Shown here in pieces: positions 1 through 5,586 of a DNA stretch of 8,605 nt. The stretch spans positions 1-8,605 of the forward strand of contig JAGSPQ010000429.1 in the NCBI GenBank assembly GCA_018262385.1, in the 5' to 3' direction. Both the position numbers and the translations under genes were made by a program. The stretch is from Myxococcaceae bacterium. GTDB lineage: Bacteria; Myxococcota; Myxococcia; Myxococcales; Myxococcaceae. The first letter of the stretch is position 1. Every line of letters begins with the position of its first letter. The notes under the pieces were generated by a model. It searched no databases, was not told the DNA's origin, and saw nothing but the letters and a program-made list of their open reading frames with translations.

Positions 1-371
1 AGAAGGTCTCCGCCGCGCTCAAGGCCGAAGGGTTCGGGGTGCTGACCGAGATCGACGTGAAGGACACGCTGAAGAAGAAGATCGACGTCGACTTCCGCCG
101 CTACCTCATCCTCGGGGCCTGCAACCCGACGCTGGCGTACCGGGCGCTGATGGTGGACCCGCAGATCGGCCTGCTGCTGCCGTGCAACGTGGTGCTCCAG
201 GAATCACCCGAAGGCGGAGTGAAGGTGTCGGTGATGGATCCGCGGACGATGTTCACCTTGAGCGACAACCCGGGGCTGCTGCCGGTGGTGCACGAGGCCG
301 AGCAGCGGCTGCGGCGGGTGATCGCCGCGCTCGGCCCAGGTCAGTCGTCCTATTCGGCCGAGAGATCCTGA
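1..371 (+). CDS. DUF302 family protein, 5' end outside the window
   Basis: The reading frame is open from base 3 and ends at TGA 369-371, giving the last 122 residues; the true start lies left of the window. The protein shows the DUF302 (PF03625) pattern: a GFGVLTEIDV segment near the N-terminus, then RRYLILGACNP, then IGLLLPCNVV, then a VMDPRTMF segment, and a C-terminal helix rich in Glu and Arg. Family members are usually about 130 residues, so only around ten are probably missing. The two cysteines, in GACNP and LLPCNV, sit at family-conserved places. The biochemical role of DUF302 is not established. It has no visible signal peptide in the part seen and is probably soluble. It points the same way as the molybdoenzyme pair but is separated by 165 bases with a hairpin and a possible promoter, so it is likely a separate transcription unit. 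Confidence 0.85.
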   Translation, partial: KVSAALKAEGFGVLTEIDVKDTLKKKIDVDFRRYLILGACNPTLAYRALMVDPQIGLLLPCNVVLQESPEGGVKVSVMDPRTMFTLSDNPGLLPVVHEAEQRLRRVIAALGPGQSSYSAERS

Positions 372-405
372 CGATCGCAGCGACGGGGTACATCGCCCAC
401 TTTTC

Positions 406-438
406 TGCAGGCTTCGCCCCCGCGGCGCAAAGCCTGCA
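406..438 (+). terminator. Strong hairpin after DUF302, candidate terminator
   Basis: Arms TGCAGGCTT (406-414) and AAGCCTGCA (430-438) are perfectly complementary over 9 bp. Inside the 15-base loop a further CGCC/GGCG stem (415-418 with 424-427) can form. It lies 35 bases after the DUF302 stop. There is no T-tract downstream, so if it terminates transcription it is not a classical intrinsic terminator; T-poor hairpins are common in high-GC genomes. It could instead be part of a regulatory leader, because the right arm can also pair with AGGCTT at 462-467. Confidence 0.4.
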
Positions 439-461
439 CCTCGACGCTGGGTCTGCGGGGT

Positions 462-473
462 AGGCTTCGGCCT
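462..473 (+). other. Small UUCG-capped hairpin
   Basis: AGGC (462-465) and GCCT (470-473) flank a TTCG loop, giving a C(UUCG)G tetraloop of the very stable type. The 5' side shares the sequence AGGCTT with the left arm of the preceding hairpin, so the right arm at 430-435 can pair with either copy. It lies just upstream of the candidate sigma-54 promoter. It would be in an RNA only if transcription reads through from the DUF302 gene. Confidence 0.35.
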
Positions 474-484
474 CCATCTGCGGT

Positions 485-500
485 TGGCACCGCGCTCGCA
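485..500 (+). promoter_or_regulatory. Candidate sigma-54 (-24/-12) promoter for the ferredoxin-molybdoenzyme pair
   Basis: TGGCAC at 485-490 matches the -24 element and TCGCA at 496-500 matches the -12 element (consensus TTGCA/T). The essential GG (486-487) and GC (498-499) are separated by exactly 10 bases, as RpoN requires. Against TGGCACG-N4-TTGCW only two positions differ. Transcription would start near 511, about 26 bases before the GTG start at 537. If real, expression would need a sigma-54 activator (enhancer-binding protein), whose site I cannot identify; the upstream 371-484 stretch is where it would be expected. Confidence 0.5.
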
Positions 501-536
501 CAGGGGTCCCACGCCAATGATCCGGTCGAGGAAAGG

Positions 537-1103
537 GTGAACCGCCGCCGGTTGGTGGGAGCGATCGCCGCGGCCCTCACCCTTGGCTTGGTGCCGCGAG
601 GCCGGGCCAACGCTCGGCCCCGGCTGCGTCCCCCGATGGCGCTCTTGCCGGGCCCGTTCGAGCAGGCGTGCATCGGCTGCTACCGGTGCGCCGAGGTGTG
701 CCCGACCACCGCGATCCGGTTTCCGACCGCCTTCTCGCTGGACGCCGCGCTGCCGTACGTCGAGCCGCGGGACGCGGCGTGCGTGCTCTGTATGAAGTGC
801 ACCCAGGTGTGCCCGACCGGCGCGCTGGTGCCGCTTCAGGCCGAGCCGGTGGCGGTGCAGCAGGCGGTGCGGATGGGGACCCCGGTGCTCACCCGTTCCC
901 GCTGCCTGCCGTGGAGCGGGGCGGGAGTGTGCCGGCTGTGCTTCGAGGTCTGCCCGTACCCGAACAGCGCGGTGGAGCTGGTGGGCGGGCGGCTGGGCCC
1001 GCTGTTCCACCCCGAGGCGTGCGTGGGCTGCGGGCTGTGTGAAGAGGCGTGCCCGGATGGCGCGCACGCGATTCAGATCCTGCCGATCAAGGTGGCCGGG
1101 TGA
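537..1103 (+). CDS. MauM/NapG-type ferredoxin with four [4Fe-4S] motifs, Tat-exported
   Basis: A 188-residue iron-sulfur protein, expected to be periplasmic and to pass electrons to or from the molybdoenzyme encoded next. The N-terminus (NRRRLVGAIAAALTLGL, then RANA) looks like a twin-arginine signal. RLRPPMALLPGPFEQACIGC is the MauM/NapG family opening. Four cysteine quartets follow: C45/C48/C51/C55, C82/C85/C88/C92, C123/C132/C135/C139 and C162/C165/C168/C172. The third has the widened first gap typical of NapG. GTG 537 is the first possible start in this frame after the DUF302 stop, and GAGGAAAGG (528-536) lies directly before it, with AGGA 4 bases upstream. The stop TGA overlaps the next gene's GTG. 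NapG normally works with the membrane protein NapH, which is absent here, so I do not use the nap name. Family assignment is firm; the partner is inferred from coupling. Confidence 0.9.
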   Translation: MNRRRLVGAIAAALTLGLVPRGRANARPRLRPPMALLPGPFEQACIGCYRCAEVCPTTAIRFPTAFSLDAALPYVEPRDAACVLCMKCTQVCPTGALVPLQAEPVAVQQAVRMGTPVLTRSRCLPWSGAGVCRLCFEVCPYPNSAVELVGGRLGPLFHPEACVGCGLCEEACPDGAHAIQILPIKVAG

Positions 1104-3190
1104 AGCGGCCAGCGCTGACCCGGAAGTGGAAGCTGAGCCGGCGGGAGCTGATGAAGCTCGCTCCGCTGGGAGGAGTGGCGGCGGCGGGCGCGGGCGCGGT
1201 GGGGCTGCTCACCACCAAGGCGCAGGCGAAGACGCGCGGCACCTGCCGGTTCTGCCTGATGCACTGCGGAGTGGTGGCGACCTCGCGCGGCAGCCGGCTC
1301 GAGCGGGTCGAGGGAGACCTGGACTCGAAGACCCGCGGGTTTCTGTGCCTGCACGGGCACGCGCTGCGCGAGGTGGTTCATTCCCACGAGCGGCTGAGCC
1401 AGCCGCTGATGCGCAAGGGGAGCGCGTTCGTCACCCTCTCGTGGCCCGACGCGCTCGGCGAGATCGCCAAGCGGCTCGAGGCGATCAAGCAGAAGCACGG
1501 CCCCGAGAGCCTGCTGATCCAGACCGGCTGGCCGCTGGTGCGCCACCCGCTGATCAACCTGCTGCACCGCTTCGCCCGCGCGTACGGCTCGCCCAACGTG
1601 GCGACCGTCGCCAGCCTCTGCGAGGCCTCGGTGCGGATGGGGCAGGCGCTGGTGGTGGGCAGCAAGCTGTCGCCCGACTACCAGCGCTCGAAGACGCTGG
1701 TGCTGTGGGGCGCCAACCCGTGGCGCACCGCCCCGCCCTTCGCCCAGTTGGTGGCGCGCAAGGCGGAAGAGGGCGCGCTGGTGGTGATCGACCCGGTGCG
1801 GCACGAGTCGGCCGCGCTGGCGAACGAGTACCTGCAGGTGAAGCCGGGCTCCGATGGCGCGCTCGCGCTGGCGATGATCCACGTGGTGATCGAAGAGAAG
1901 CTCTACCCCGAGCCGTTCATCTCGGAGTGGACGAGGGGCTTCGATGGGCTGCGCGCGCTGGCGGCCCGCTTCAAGCCGGGCGAGGTGGCGGGGGCGACCG
2001 GGATCGAGGCGGAGCGGATCGCGAAGGTGGCGCGCCGGCTGGCCGCCGATGCGCCGACCTGCATCTGGCCGGGCCTGGGGGTCGAGCACCACGTCAACGG
2101 GGTGCAGACGGTGCGGGCGCTCAGCGCGCTGGAGACGCTCTGCGGCCGGTTCGTCGATCCGGTCGCGCAGCGCGCGTTCCTCACTCCCGAGCTCGGCCCC
2201 GACCAGCTGCTGCCGGCGCTGTACCGGATGTCGACCGCCGAGCCGGTGCCGCCGCCGCTGACGGTGCGGCCGCTGGGGTACGACGAGTTCCCGCTGTTCG
2301 AGGTCTACAACCGCGAGGCGCAGGGCAACCTGTGGCCGAAGGCGGCGCTCACCGGCAAGCCGTACCCGATCCGGGCGCTGATGCTGGTCGCCTCCAACGC
2401 GCTGGTGACGGCGCCGGATCCGGCCGAGGCGGCGCAGGCCTGCGAGAAGCTCGAGCTGCTGGTGACGATCGACACCTTCCTCTCGGCGTCGGCGCAGCGC
2501 AGCGACTTCGTGCTGCCTGCCGCCGGCTTCGCCGAGACGACCGACGGAGACAAGCCGGGGCTGGTGCCGCCGCAGCGCGAGGCCTGGCCGGACTGGAAGA
2601 TCGTCTTCGAGCTGGCGCGCGCGATGGGGCTGGGCCGCTACTTCCCGTGGAACGACTTTCGGGAGGCGCTCGCGGCCCAGAAGACCCCGTGGATGGAGGA
2701 CGCCGCCCACCAGCCGAAGACGGAAGGCGGGCCGCGGCGGTTCCCGACTCCGTCGGGGAAGATCGAGTTTCAGAGCGCGGTGCTGGAGCGGTTCGGCTTC
2801 CCGCCGCTGCCGGAGTGGACCGCGCCGACGCCCGCTCCGAGCGCGGAGTTTCCGCTCTGGCTGGTGGTGGGGCCGCGCACCGCGCCGTTCATCAACTCGC
2901 AGTTCCGGCAGATCCCCTCGGTGCGCTCGAAGGCGCCCGAGCCGACCGTGCTGCTCAACCCGCAGTCGGTTCCCATCGGCGCGCAGTACGTGCGGCTGAT
3001 CACTCCGCACGGCGAGGTGCGGGTGAAGGTGGAGGCGACGACCCAGGTCGCCCCCGGCGTCGCGGTGCTGCCGGCGGGCTGGGAGAGCCTCGACGTCAAT
3101 CGCCTGCTCGGCCCGTGCGCGCTCGACCCGATCTCCGGGTTCCCGGCGTTCCGGGGGGGCGTCGCGCGGGTCGTGCTAGCAGCGCCCTGA
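1100..3190 (+). CDS. Tat-exported molybdopterin oxidoreductase (DMSO reductase family)
   Basis: A 696-residue catalytic subunit that should bind bis-MGD molybdenum and one [4Fe-4S] cluster. Residues 12-43 form a Tat signal (LSRRELMK, hydrophobic stretch, then AQA). The cluster ligands are C49, C52, C56 and C83 (CX2CX3CX26C). C174, in VASLCEASVRMG, is the probable Mo ligand. The C-terminal third carries the molydopterin-binding domain, with LVVGPRT, FINSQFR and the closing NRLLGP / LDPISGFPAFRGG segments common in polysulfide/thiosulfate-reductase-like relatives. GTG 1100 was chosen because it overlaps the ferredoxin stop (GTGA), has AAGGTGG at 1089-1095, and leaves the Tat motif near the N-terminus; a GTG at 1049 would only add 17 unrelated residues. 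Residue 85, usually Lys just after the fourth Cys, is His (LCLHG). No membrane subunit is adjacent. Substrate unknown: sulfur oxyanion, polysulfide or another oxyanion are all possible. Confidence 0.9.
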   Translation: MKRPALTRKWKLSRRELMKLAPLGGVAAAGAGAVGLLTTKAQAKTRGTCRFCLMHCGVVATSRGSRLERVEGDLDSKTRGFLCLHGHALREVVHSHERLSQPLMRKGSAFVTLSWPDALGEIAKRLEAIKQKHGPESLLIQTGWPLVRHPLINLLHRFARAYGSPNVATVASLCEASVRMGQALVVGSKLSPDYQRSKTLVLWGANPWRTAPPFAQLVARKAEEGALVVIDPVRHESAALANEYLQVKPGSDGALALAMIHVVIEEKLYPEPFISEWTRGFDGLRALAARFKPGEVAGATGIEAERIAKVARRLAADAPTCIWPGLGVEHHVNGVQTVRALSALETLCGRFVDPVAQRAFLTPELGPDQLLPALYRMSTAEPVPPPLTVRPLGYDEFPLFEVYNREAQGNLWPKAALTGKPYPIRALMLVASNALVTAPDPAEAAQACEKLELLVTIDTFLSASAQRSDFVLPAAGFAETTDGDKPGLVPPQREAWPDWKIVFELARAMGLGRYFPWNDFREALAAQKTPWMEDAAHQPKTEGGPRRFPTPSGKIEFQSAVLERFGFPPLPEWTAPTPAPSAEFPLWLVVGPRTAPFINSQFRQIPSVRSKAPEPTVLLNPQSVPIGAQYVRLITPHGEVRVKVEATTQVAPGVAVLPAGWESLDVNRLLGPCALDPISGFPAFRGGVARVVLAAP

Positions 3191-3352
3191 ACCGGGAGGC
3201 GGCTGGACGGCCTGCGGGGCCTTCGGGTTGGTGGCCTCGCGGCACTTGCAGCGGGCGTCGCGCGGCACGTTGGCCAGCGCCTGCTCGATGTGGGCGCCGC
3301 ATCCGGCCCAGGTCGGCTTTCCACAGCTGCGACAGGTTGTCTGACTGCACAT
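3176..3352 (-). CDS. Small cysteine-rich protein (58 aa)
   Basis: Read leftward from ATG at 3352-3350 to TAG at 3178-3176. The 58-residue product begins MCSQTTCRSCGKPTWAGCGA and continues with HIEQALANVPRDARCKC, ending in a proline-rich tail (PQAVQPPPGSGRC). The order CxxC, GKPTWAGCG, then CxC matches a widespread but uncharacterised family of short bacterial proteins. The cysteines (C2, C7, C10, C18, C35, C37, C58) suggest metal binding or a thiol role. AGGAG lies about 9 bases before the start, a strong ribosome site. The last 15 bases overlap the 3' end of the molybdoenzyme on the opposite strand. It diverges from osmC and shares a 12-bp leader motif with it. The gene is real on codon pattern, ribosome site and family likeness; its function is unknown. 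Confidence 0.8.
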   Translation of the reverse strand: MCSQTTCRSCGKPTWAGCGAHIEQALANVPRDARCKCREATNPKAPQAVQPPPGSGRC

Positions 3353-3373
3353 GGGGTGAACTCCTGGTATTTC

Positions 3374-3441
3374 GCGGTGGGAGCCGGGGCGCGGCCCAAA
3401 GGATTCGCTGAACCGTTATTCGATTGTCTGGCTCCCACCGC
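3374..3441. repeat. Perfect 12-bp inverted repeat in a divergent promoter region
   Basis: GCGGTGGGAGCC (3374-3385) and GGCTCCCACCGC (3430-3441) are exact reverse complements, separated by 44 bases. The whole gap between the minus-strand cysteine-rich gene (start 3352) and osmC (start 3459) is 106 bases. In its own reading direction each gene therefore has GGCTCCCACCGC 17 to 21 bases upstream of its start codon. The AT-richer centre (around 3408-3427) is the likely place for the two promoters. This could be a shared operator, a common 5'-leader element, or a chance repeat. The sequence fact is certain; the function is inferred. Confidence 0.6.
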
Positions 3442-3458
3442 CCAAGAGGACCCAAGCC

Positions 3459-3884
3459 ATGTCGACTCCTGCCGAAATCGTCGTCACCATTCCCTCTGGC
3501 CGCCGGGTAGACGCGCAGATTGGCGCTCATACCCTGCACACTGATCAGCCGCGCGACAACGGCGGGGAGGACTCCGCTCCTTCTCCGTTCGACGTGTTTC
3601 TGGGGTCGATGGGCGCCTGCGCCGGGATCTTCGTCCAGGGGTTCTGCGCCAAGCGCAACATCCCCACCGAGGGGATCCGGATCATCGAGCGGCCCTCCTA
3701 CAACGCCGAGGGAGTGCTCTGCGAGGTCGAGTTCGACGTGCAGCTGCCCGCGGGGTTCCCCGAGAAGTACAAGGACGCGGTGGTGAAGGTGATCGATGGG
3801 TGCTCGGTGAAGAAGGCGATCGCGGCGCAGCCGACGTTCAAGGTCCACGCGAGCGTGGGCGCCGACCCGGGCAAGGCGGCCTGA
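3459..3884 (+). CDS. OsmC/Ohr-family thiol-dependent peroxidase-like protein
   Basis: A 141-residue cytoplasmic protein of the OsmC fold, which typically reduces organic hydroperoxides using two cysteines. SPFDVFLGSMGACAGIFVQGFC (residues 42-63) is the OsmC helix with the first catalytic-type Cys at C54. DGCSVKKAI (113-121) holds the second at C115, in the position of the family's CPV motif. Between them is the YNAEGVLCEVEFDVQLPAGFP beta region. C63 and C88 are extra cysteines. Length is normal for the YhfA/OsmC-like branch. AGAGGA at 3445-3450 is 8 bases before ATG 3459. It diverges from the small cysteine-rich gene, and the broken cytochrome gene starts 3 bases after its stop. Family is sure; the exact substrate, and whether it is a true peroxidase or a sulfur-relay OsmC-like protein, is not. 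Confidence 0.88.
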   Translation: MSTPAEIVVTIPSGRRVDAQIGAHTLHTDQPRDNGGEDSAPSPFDVFLGSMGACAGIFVQGFCAKRNIPTEGIRIIERPSYNAEGVLCEVEFDVQLPAGFPEKYKDAVVKVIDGCSVKKAIAAQPTFKVHASVGADPGKAA

Positions 3885-3887
3885 GCG

Positions 3888-4317
3888 ATGGGGCCCTCAC
3901 TGCTGATCACGATGGTGCTGCTGGCCGATGCCGGCGGCTCGGATCCGAAGGTGGCCGCGGCTGAGAAGGGGCGCGCCGCGACCGCCCGCGCAGGCGTCGA
4001 GCAAGGACGTGGTGGTCGGGCGTTCGGCGTTGGCGCTGCGCAATTCCGCCAATGCGCCCCGGCCCTGGGTGGCCGAGGCGATGAAGCAGCTGGCTGCCAG
4101 GCCGATGGATGGCGAGAGCCGGGTGATCGAGCTGGAGAACGGGAAGGTCGGGTACGTGGAGACGATCGTCACCCAGAAGATGTGCCTCACCTGTCACGGC
4201 ACCCAGCTCGCCCCGCCGGTGGCGAAGGCGCTGAAGGCGAGGTACCCCGCAGATCGCGCCACCGGGTTCAAGGAAGGGGACTTCCGCGGAGTGGTCTGGG
4301 CGGAGATCTCGCGCTGA
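3888..4317 (+). pseudogene. Frameshifted monohaem c-type cytochrome (DUF3365/Tll0287-like)
   Basis: Starting at ATG 3888, a signal-like peptide MGPSLLITMVLLADAGG is read, followed by SDPKVAAAEKGRAATARAG. The conserved part lies in the next frame: VVVGRSALALRNSANAPRPWV, then YVETIVTQKMCLTCHG with a haem-binding CXXCH (bases 4183-4197), then PPVAKALKARYP and FKEGDFRGVVWAEISR up to TGA 4317. The span of 430 bases is not a multiple of three. Intact relatives have a longer segment, usually with a conserved Cys, between the signal peptide and the GR(T/S)S-RNPANAP motif; here it is much shortened. This suggests a deletion plus frame change around 3960-4020. A haem protein needs export, so the downstream frame alone (possible start 3928) has no obvious means of maturation. 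It could be a true pseudogene, a programmed frameshift (unlikely), or a sequencing/assembly error. Confidence 0.7.
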
Positions 4318-4320
4318 GGT

Positions 4321-4347
4321 CGGCGCAGAGGCGGACTACCAGCGCCG
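4321..4347. terminator. Possible bidirectional hairpin between convergent genes
   Basis: CGGCGC (4321-4326) and GCGCCG (4342-4347) can form a 6-bp stem with a 15-base loop. It covers the 18-base gap between the cytochrome stop (4317) and the rhodanese stop (4336, minus strand). No T-tract is visible on either side. Position between convergent genes is the main support; such short GC stems are frequent by chance here. Confidence 0.25.
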
Positions 4348-4683
4348 CATCGCGCCCAGGTTGTGGACCTGAAGGAACCCGGCCCGCTTGAGCGTGCCCG
4401 CCGCCATCGCACTTCGCGCTCCGCTGGCGCAGTAGAGGACGATCGGCTTGTCCTTCGGCCCGAGCTTGCCGAGCTTGTTGCTCAGGTCGGCGATCGGCAG
4501 GTTGGTCGCTCCCGGCAGGTGCCCACCGGAGAACTCCCCCGGCGAGCGGACGTCAATCAGCTTCGCGCCGTCCTGCACCAGCTTGCGTGCGGCCTCGCTC
4601 GAGACGTTGCCCCGCGAGCGCAGGATCATCACCGCCACTGCTCCAACCACTGCCACCACCATCAAGATCGTCGACAGGTCCAT
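4336..4683 (-). CDS. Membrane-anchored rhodanese-domain protein
   Basis: A 115-residue single-domain rhodanese (sulfurtransferase fold). Residues 3-21 (LSTILMVVAVVGAVAVMIL) form one N-terminal membrane helix or uncleaved signal, followed by RSR, so the domain may face either side. Conserved pieces: LIDVRSPGEFSGGHLPGATNLPI (42-64), and the active-site loop CASGARSA with catalytic Cys85 and Arg90, followed by LKRAGF and NLGAMRRW. The six-residue CASGAR loop fits the sulfurtransferase class (phosphatase relatives have seven). ATG 4683 lies 14 bases after the sigma-factor stop, so the two are probably one operon. It may act in persulfide transfer or sulfide/cyanide handling; linkage to the sigma factor suggests a stress role, but this is inferred. 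Confidence 0.88.
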   Translation of the reverse strand: MDLSTILMVVAVVGAVAVMILRSRGNVSSEAARKLVQDGAKLIDVRSPGEFSGGHLPGATNLPIADLSNKLGKLGPKDKPIVLYCASGARSAMAAGTLKRAGFLQVHNLGAMRRW

Positions 4684-4697
4684 GCGCGGTGAGAGCC

Positions 4698-5519
4698 TCA
4701 GGCGGGGGAAGAGGATTCACCGACGGCGCCGAGCGCCTGCCGAATCGCCGCCTGCACCCGGGCGGGCACCTCGGGCAGCGGGCTGGCGCTGCAGGTGGCG
4801 AGCACCTGCTTGAGCCGATCGCACGCCTCGGTGCAGCGCGGACAGCCTGCCAGGTGATGCTCCATCTTCACGCACAGCTCTTTGCCGATCTCGCCTTCCA
4901 CGTGCTGGCTGTAGAGCGCGACGATGTCCGGGCAGGTGGGCCCCGCCGCGCGCTCGGGCAGCTGCAGCGTCTGGGCGAACCGATCGCGCACCGCCGCCCG
5001 GGCCCGATGCAGCCGGCTCTTCACCGCCTCGACCGACAGCTCGAGCACCTTCGCCGTCTCGGCCGCGCTCAGCCCTTCGACGTCGCGCAGCACGAACACC
5101 TCGCGGTAGGTGGGGGTGAGCGCCGCGATCGCCTCCTCCAGCGCGTGCTGCAGCTGGGCCGAGCCGGTCGCTTCTTCGGGGGTCGGGCCGGACGCGGGCT
5201 GCTGCATCACCTCGTCGCCCTCCAGCGATTCCATCGACGCAGGGGCGTGCACCGACTTGCGCCGCTGCTTGAGGCAGAAGCTCCGGGCGAGGGTGAAGAG
5301 CCAGGTCGACAGCGACGAGTCCCCGCGAAAGTCGCTCAGGTTCCGGGCGGCGGCGATCAGCGTCTCCTGGGTCACGTCCTGCGCGTCGGCCTCGTCGCGG
5401 CACAGCTTCATTCCAAATCGCCAGATCTGCCGCTGGTGGCGCTCGAGCATCTGCCCGAGGGCGGCGCGATCACCCTTGCGGGCCCGCGCCAACAGCTCGT
5501 CGTCTTCGGTTGAGTCCAT
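4698..5519 (-). CDS. ECF-type RNA polymerase sigma factor with fused zinc-finger anti-sigma-like tail
   Basis: A 273-residue sigma-70 family protein. Sigma2 spans about 20-90, with QDVTQETLIAAARNLSDFRG (region 2.2/2.3-like) and STWLFTLARSFCLKQRRK (2.4). Sigma4 spans about 123-182, with LTPTYREVFVLRDVEGLSAAETA and the recognition-helix signature VEAVKSRLHRAR. After a short linker, residues 196-243 form a zf-HC2-like module: C196, the YSQHVEGEI segment, then HHLAGCPRC giving H222-x3-C226-x2-C229, the HxxxCxxC signature of zinc-binding anti-sigma factors. Typical ECF sigmas are about 170-200 residues, so the extra tail explains the length. ATG 5519 was chosen over an upstream start at 5627 because GAGAGG lies 6 bases before it and residues further upstream are non-homologous in character and overlap the divergent gene. 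A rhodanese gene follows in the same operon. Confidence 0.9.
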   Translation of the reverse strand: MDSTEDDELLARARKGDRAALGQMLERHQRQIWRFGMKLCRDEADAQDVTQETLIAAARNLSDFRGDSSLSTWLFTLARSFCLKQRRKSVHAPASMESLEGDEVMQQPASGPTPEEATGSAQLQHALEEAIAALTPTYREVFVLRDVEGLSAAETAKVLELSVEAVKSRLHRARAAVRDRFAQTLQLPERAAGPTCPDIVALYSQHVEGEIGKELCVKMEHHLAGCPRCTEACDRLKQVLATCSASPLPEVPARVQAAIRQALGAVGESSSPA

Positions 5520-5537
5520 GAAGCCCTCTCGTAGCGC

Positions 5538-5575
5538 GGAAGGGCGCAGACTGCTCGGGTGATGGAAGGGTGTAG
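5538..5575. repeat. 12-bp imperfect direct repeat in the sigma/transporter divergent gap
   Basis: GGAAGGGCGCAG (5538-5549) and GGAAGGGTGTAG (5564-5575) match at 10 of 12 positions and begin 26 bases apart, inside the 67-base gap between the divergent sigma-factor and transporter starts. The second copy overlaps the transporter's AGGA ribosome site (5574-5577). It may be a pair of regulator sites or chance. Confidence 0.3.
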
Positions 5576-5586
5576 GATCCGCCCCA

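Noticed and set aside
1073..3010. Long minus-strand open frame of 645 codons
   Set aside because: Antisense shadow of the molybdoenzyme: rich in Arg, His and Gln, with no recognisable domain or ribosome site.
1039..3411. Long plus-strand open frame of 790 codons across the molybdoenzyme
   Set aside because: Its translation is Arg/Ala/Gly-rich with no family motifs and lies out of frame with a protein that shows all molybdoenzyme motifs. It is a high-GC shadow frame.
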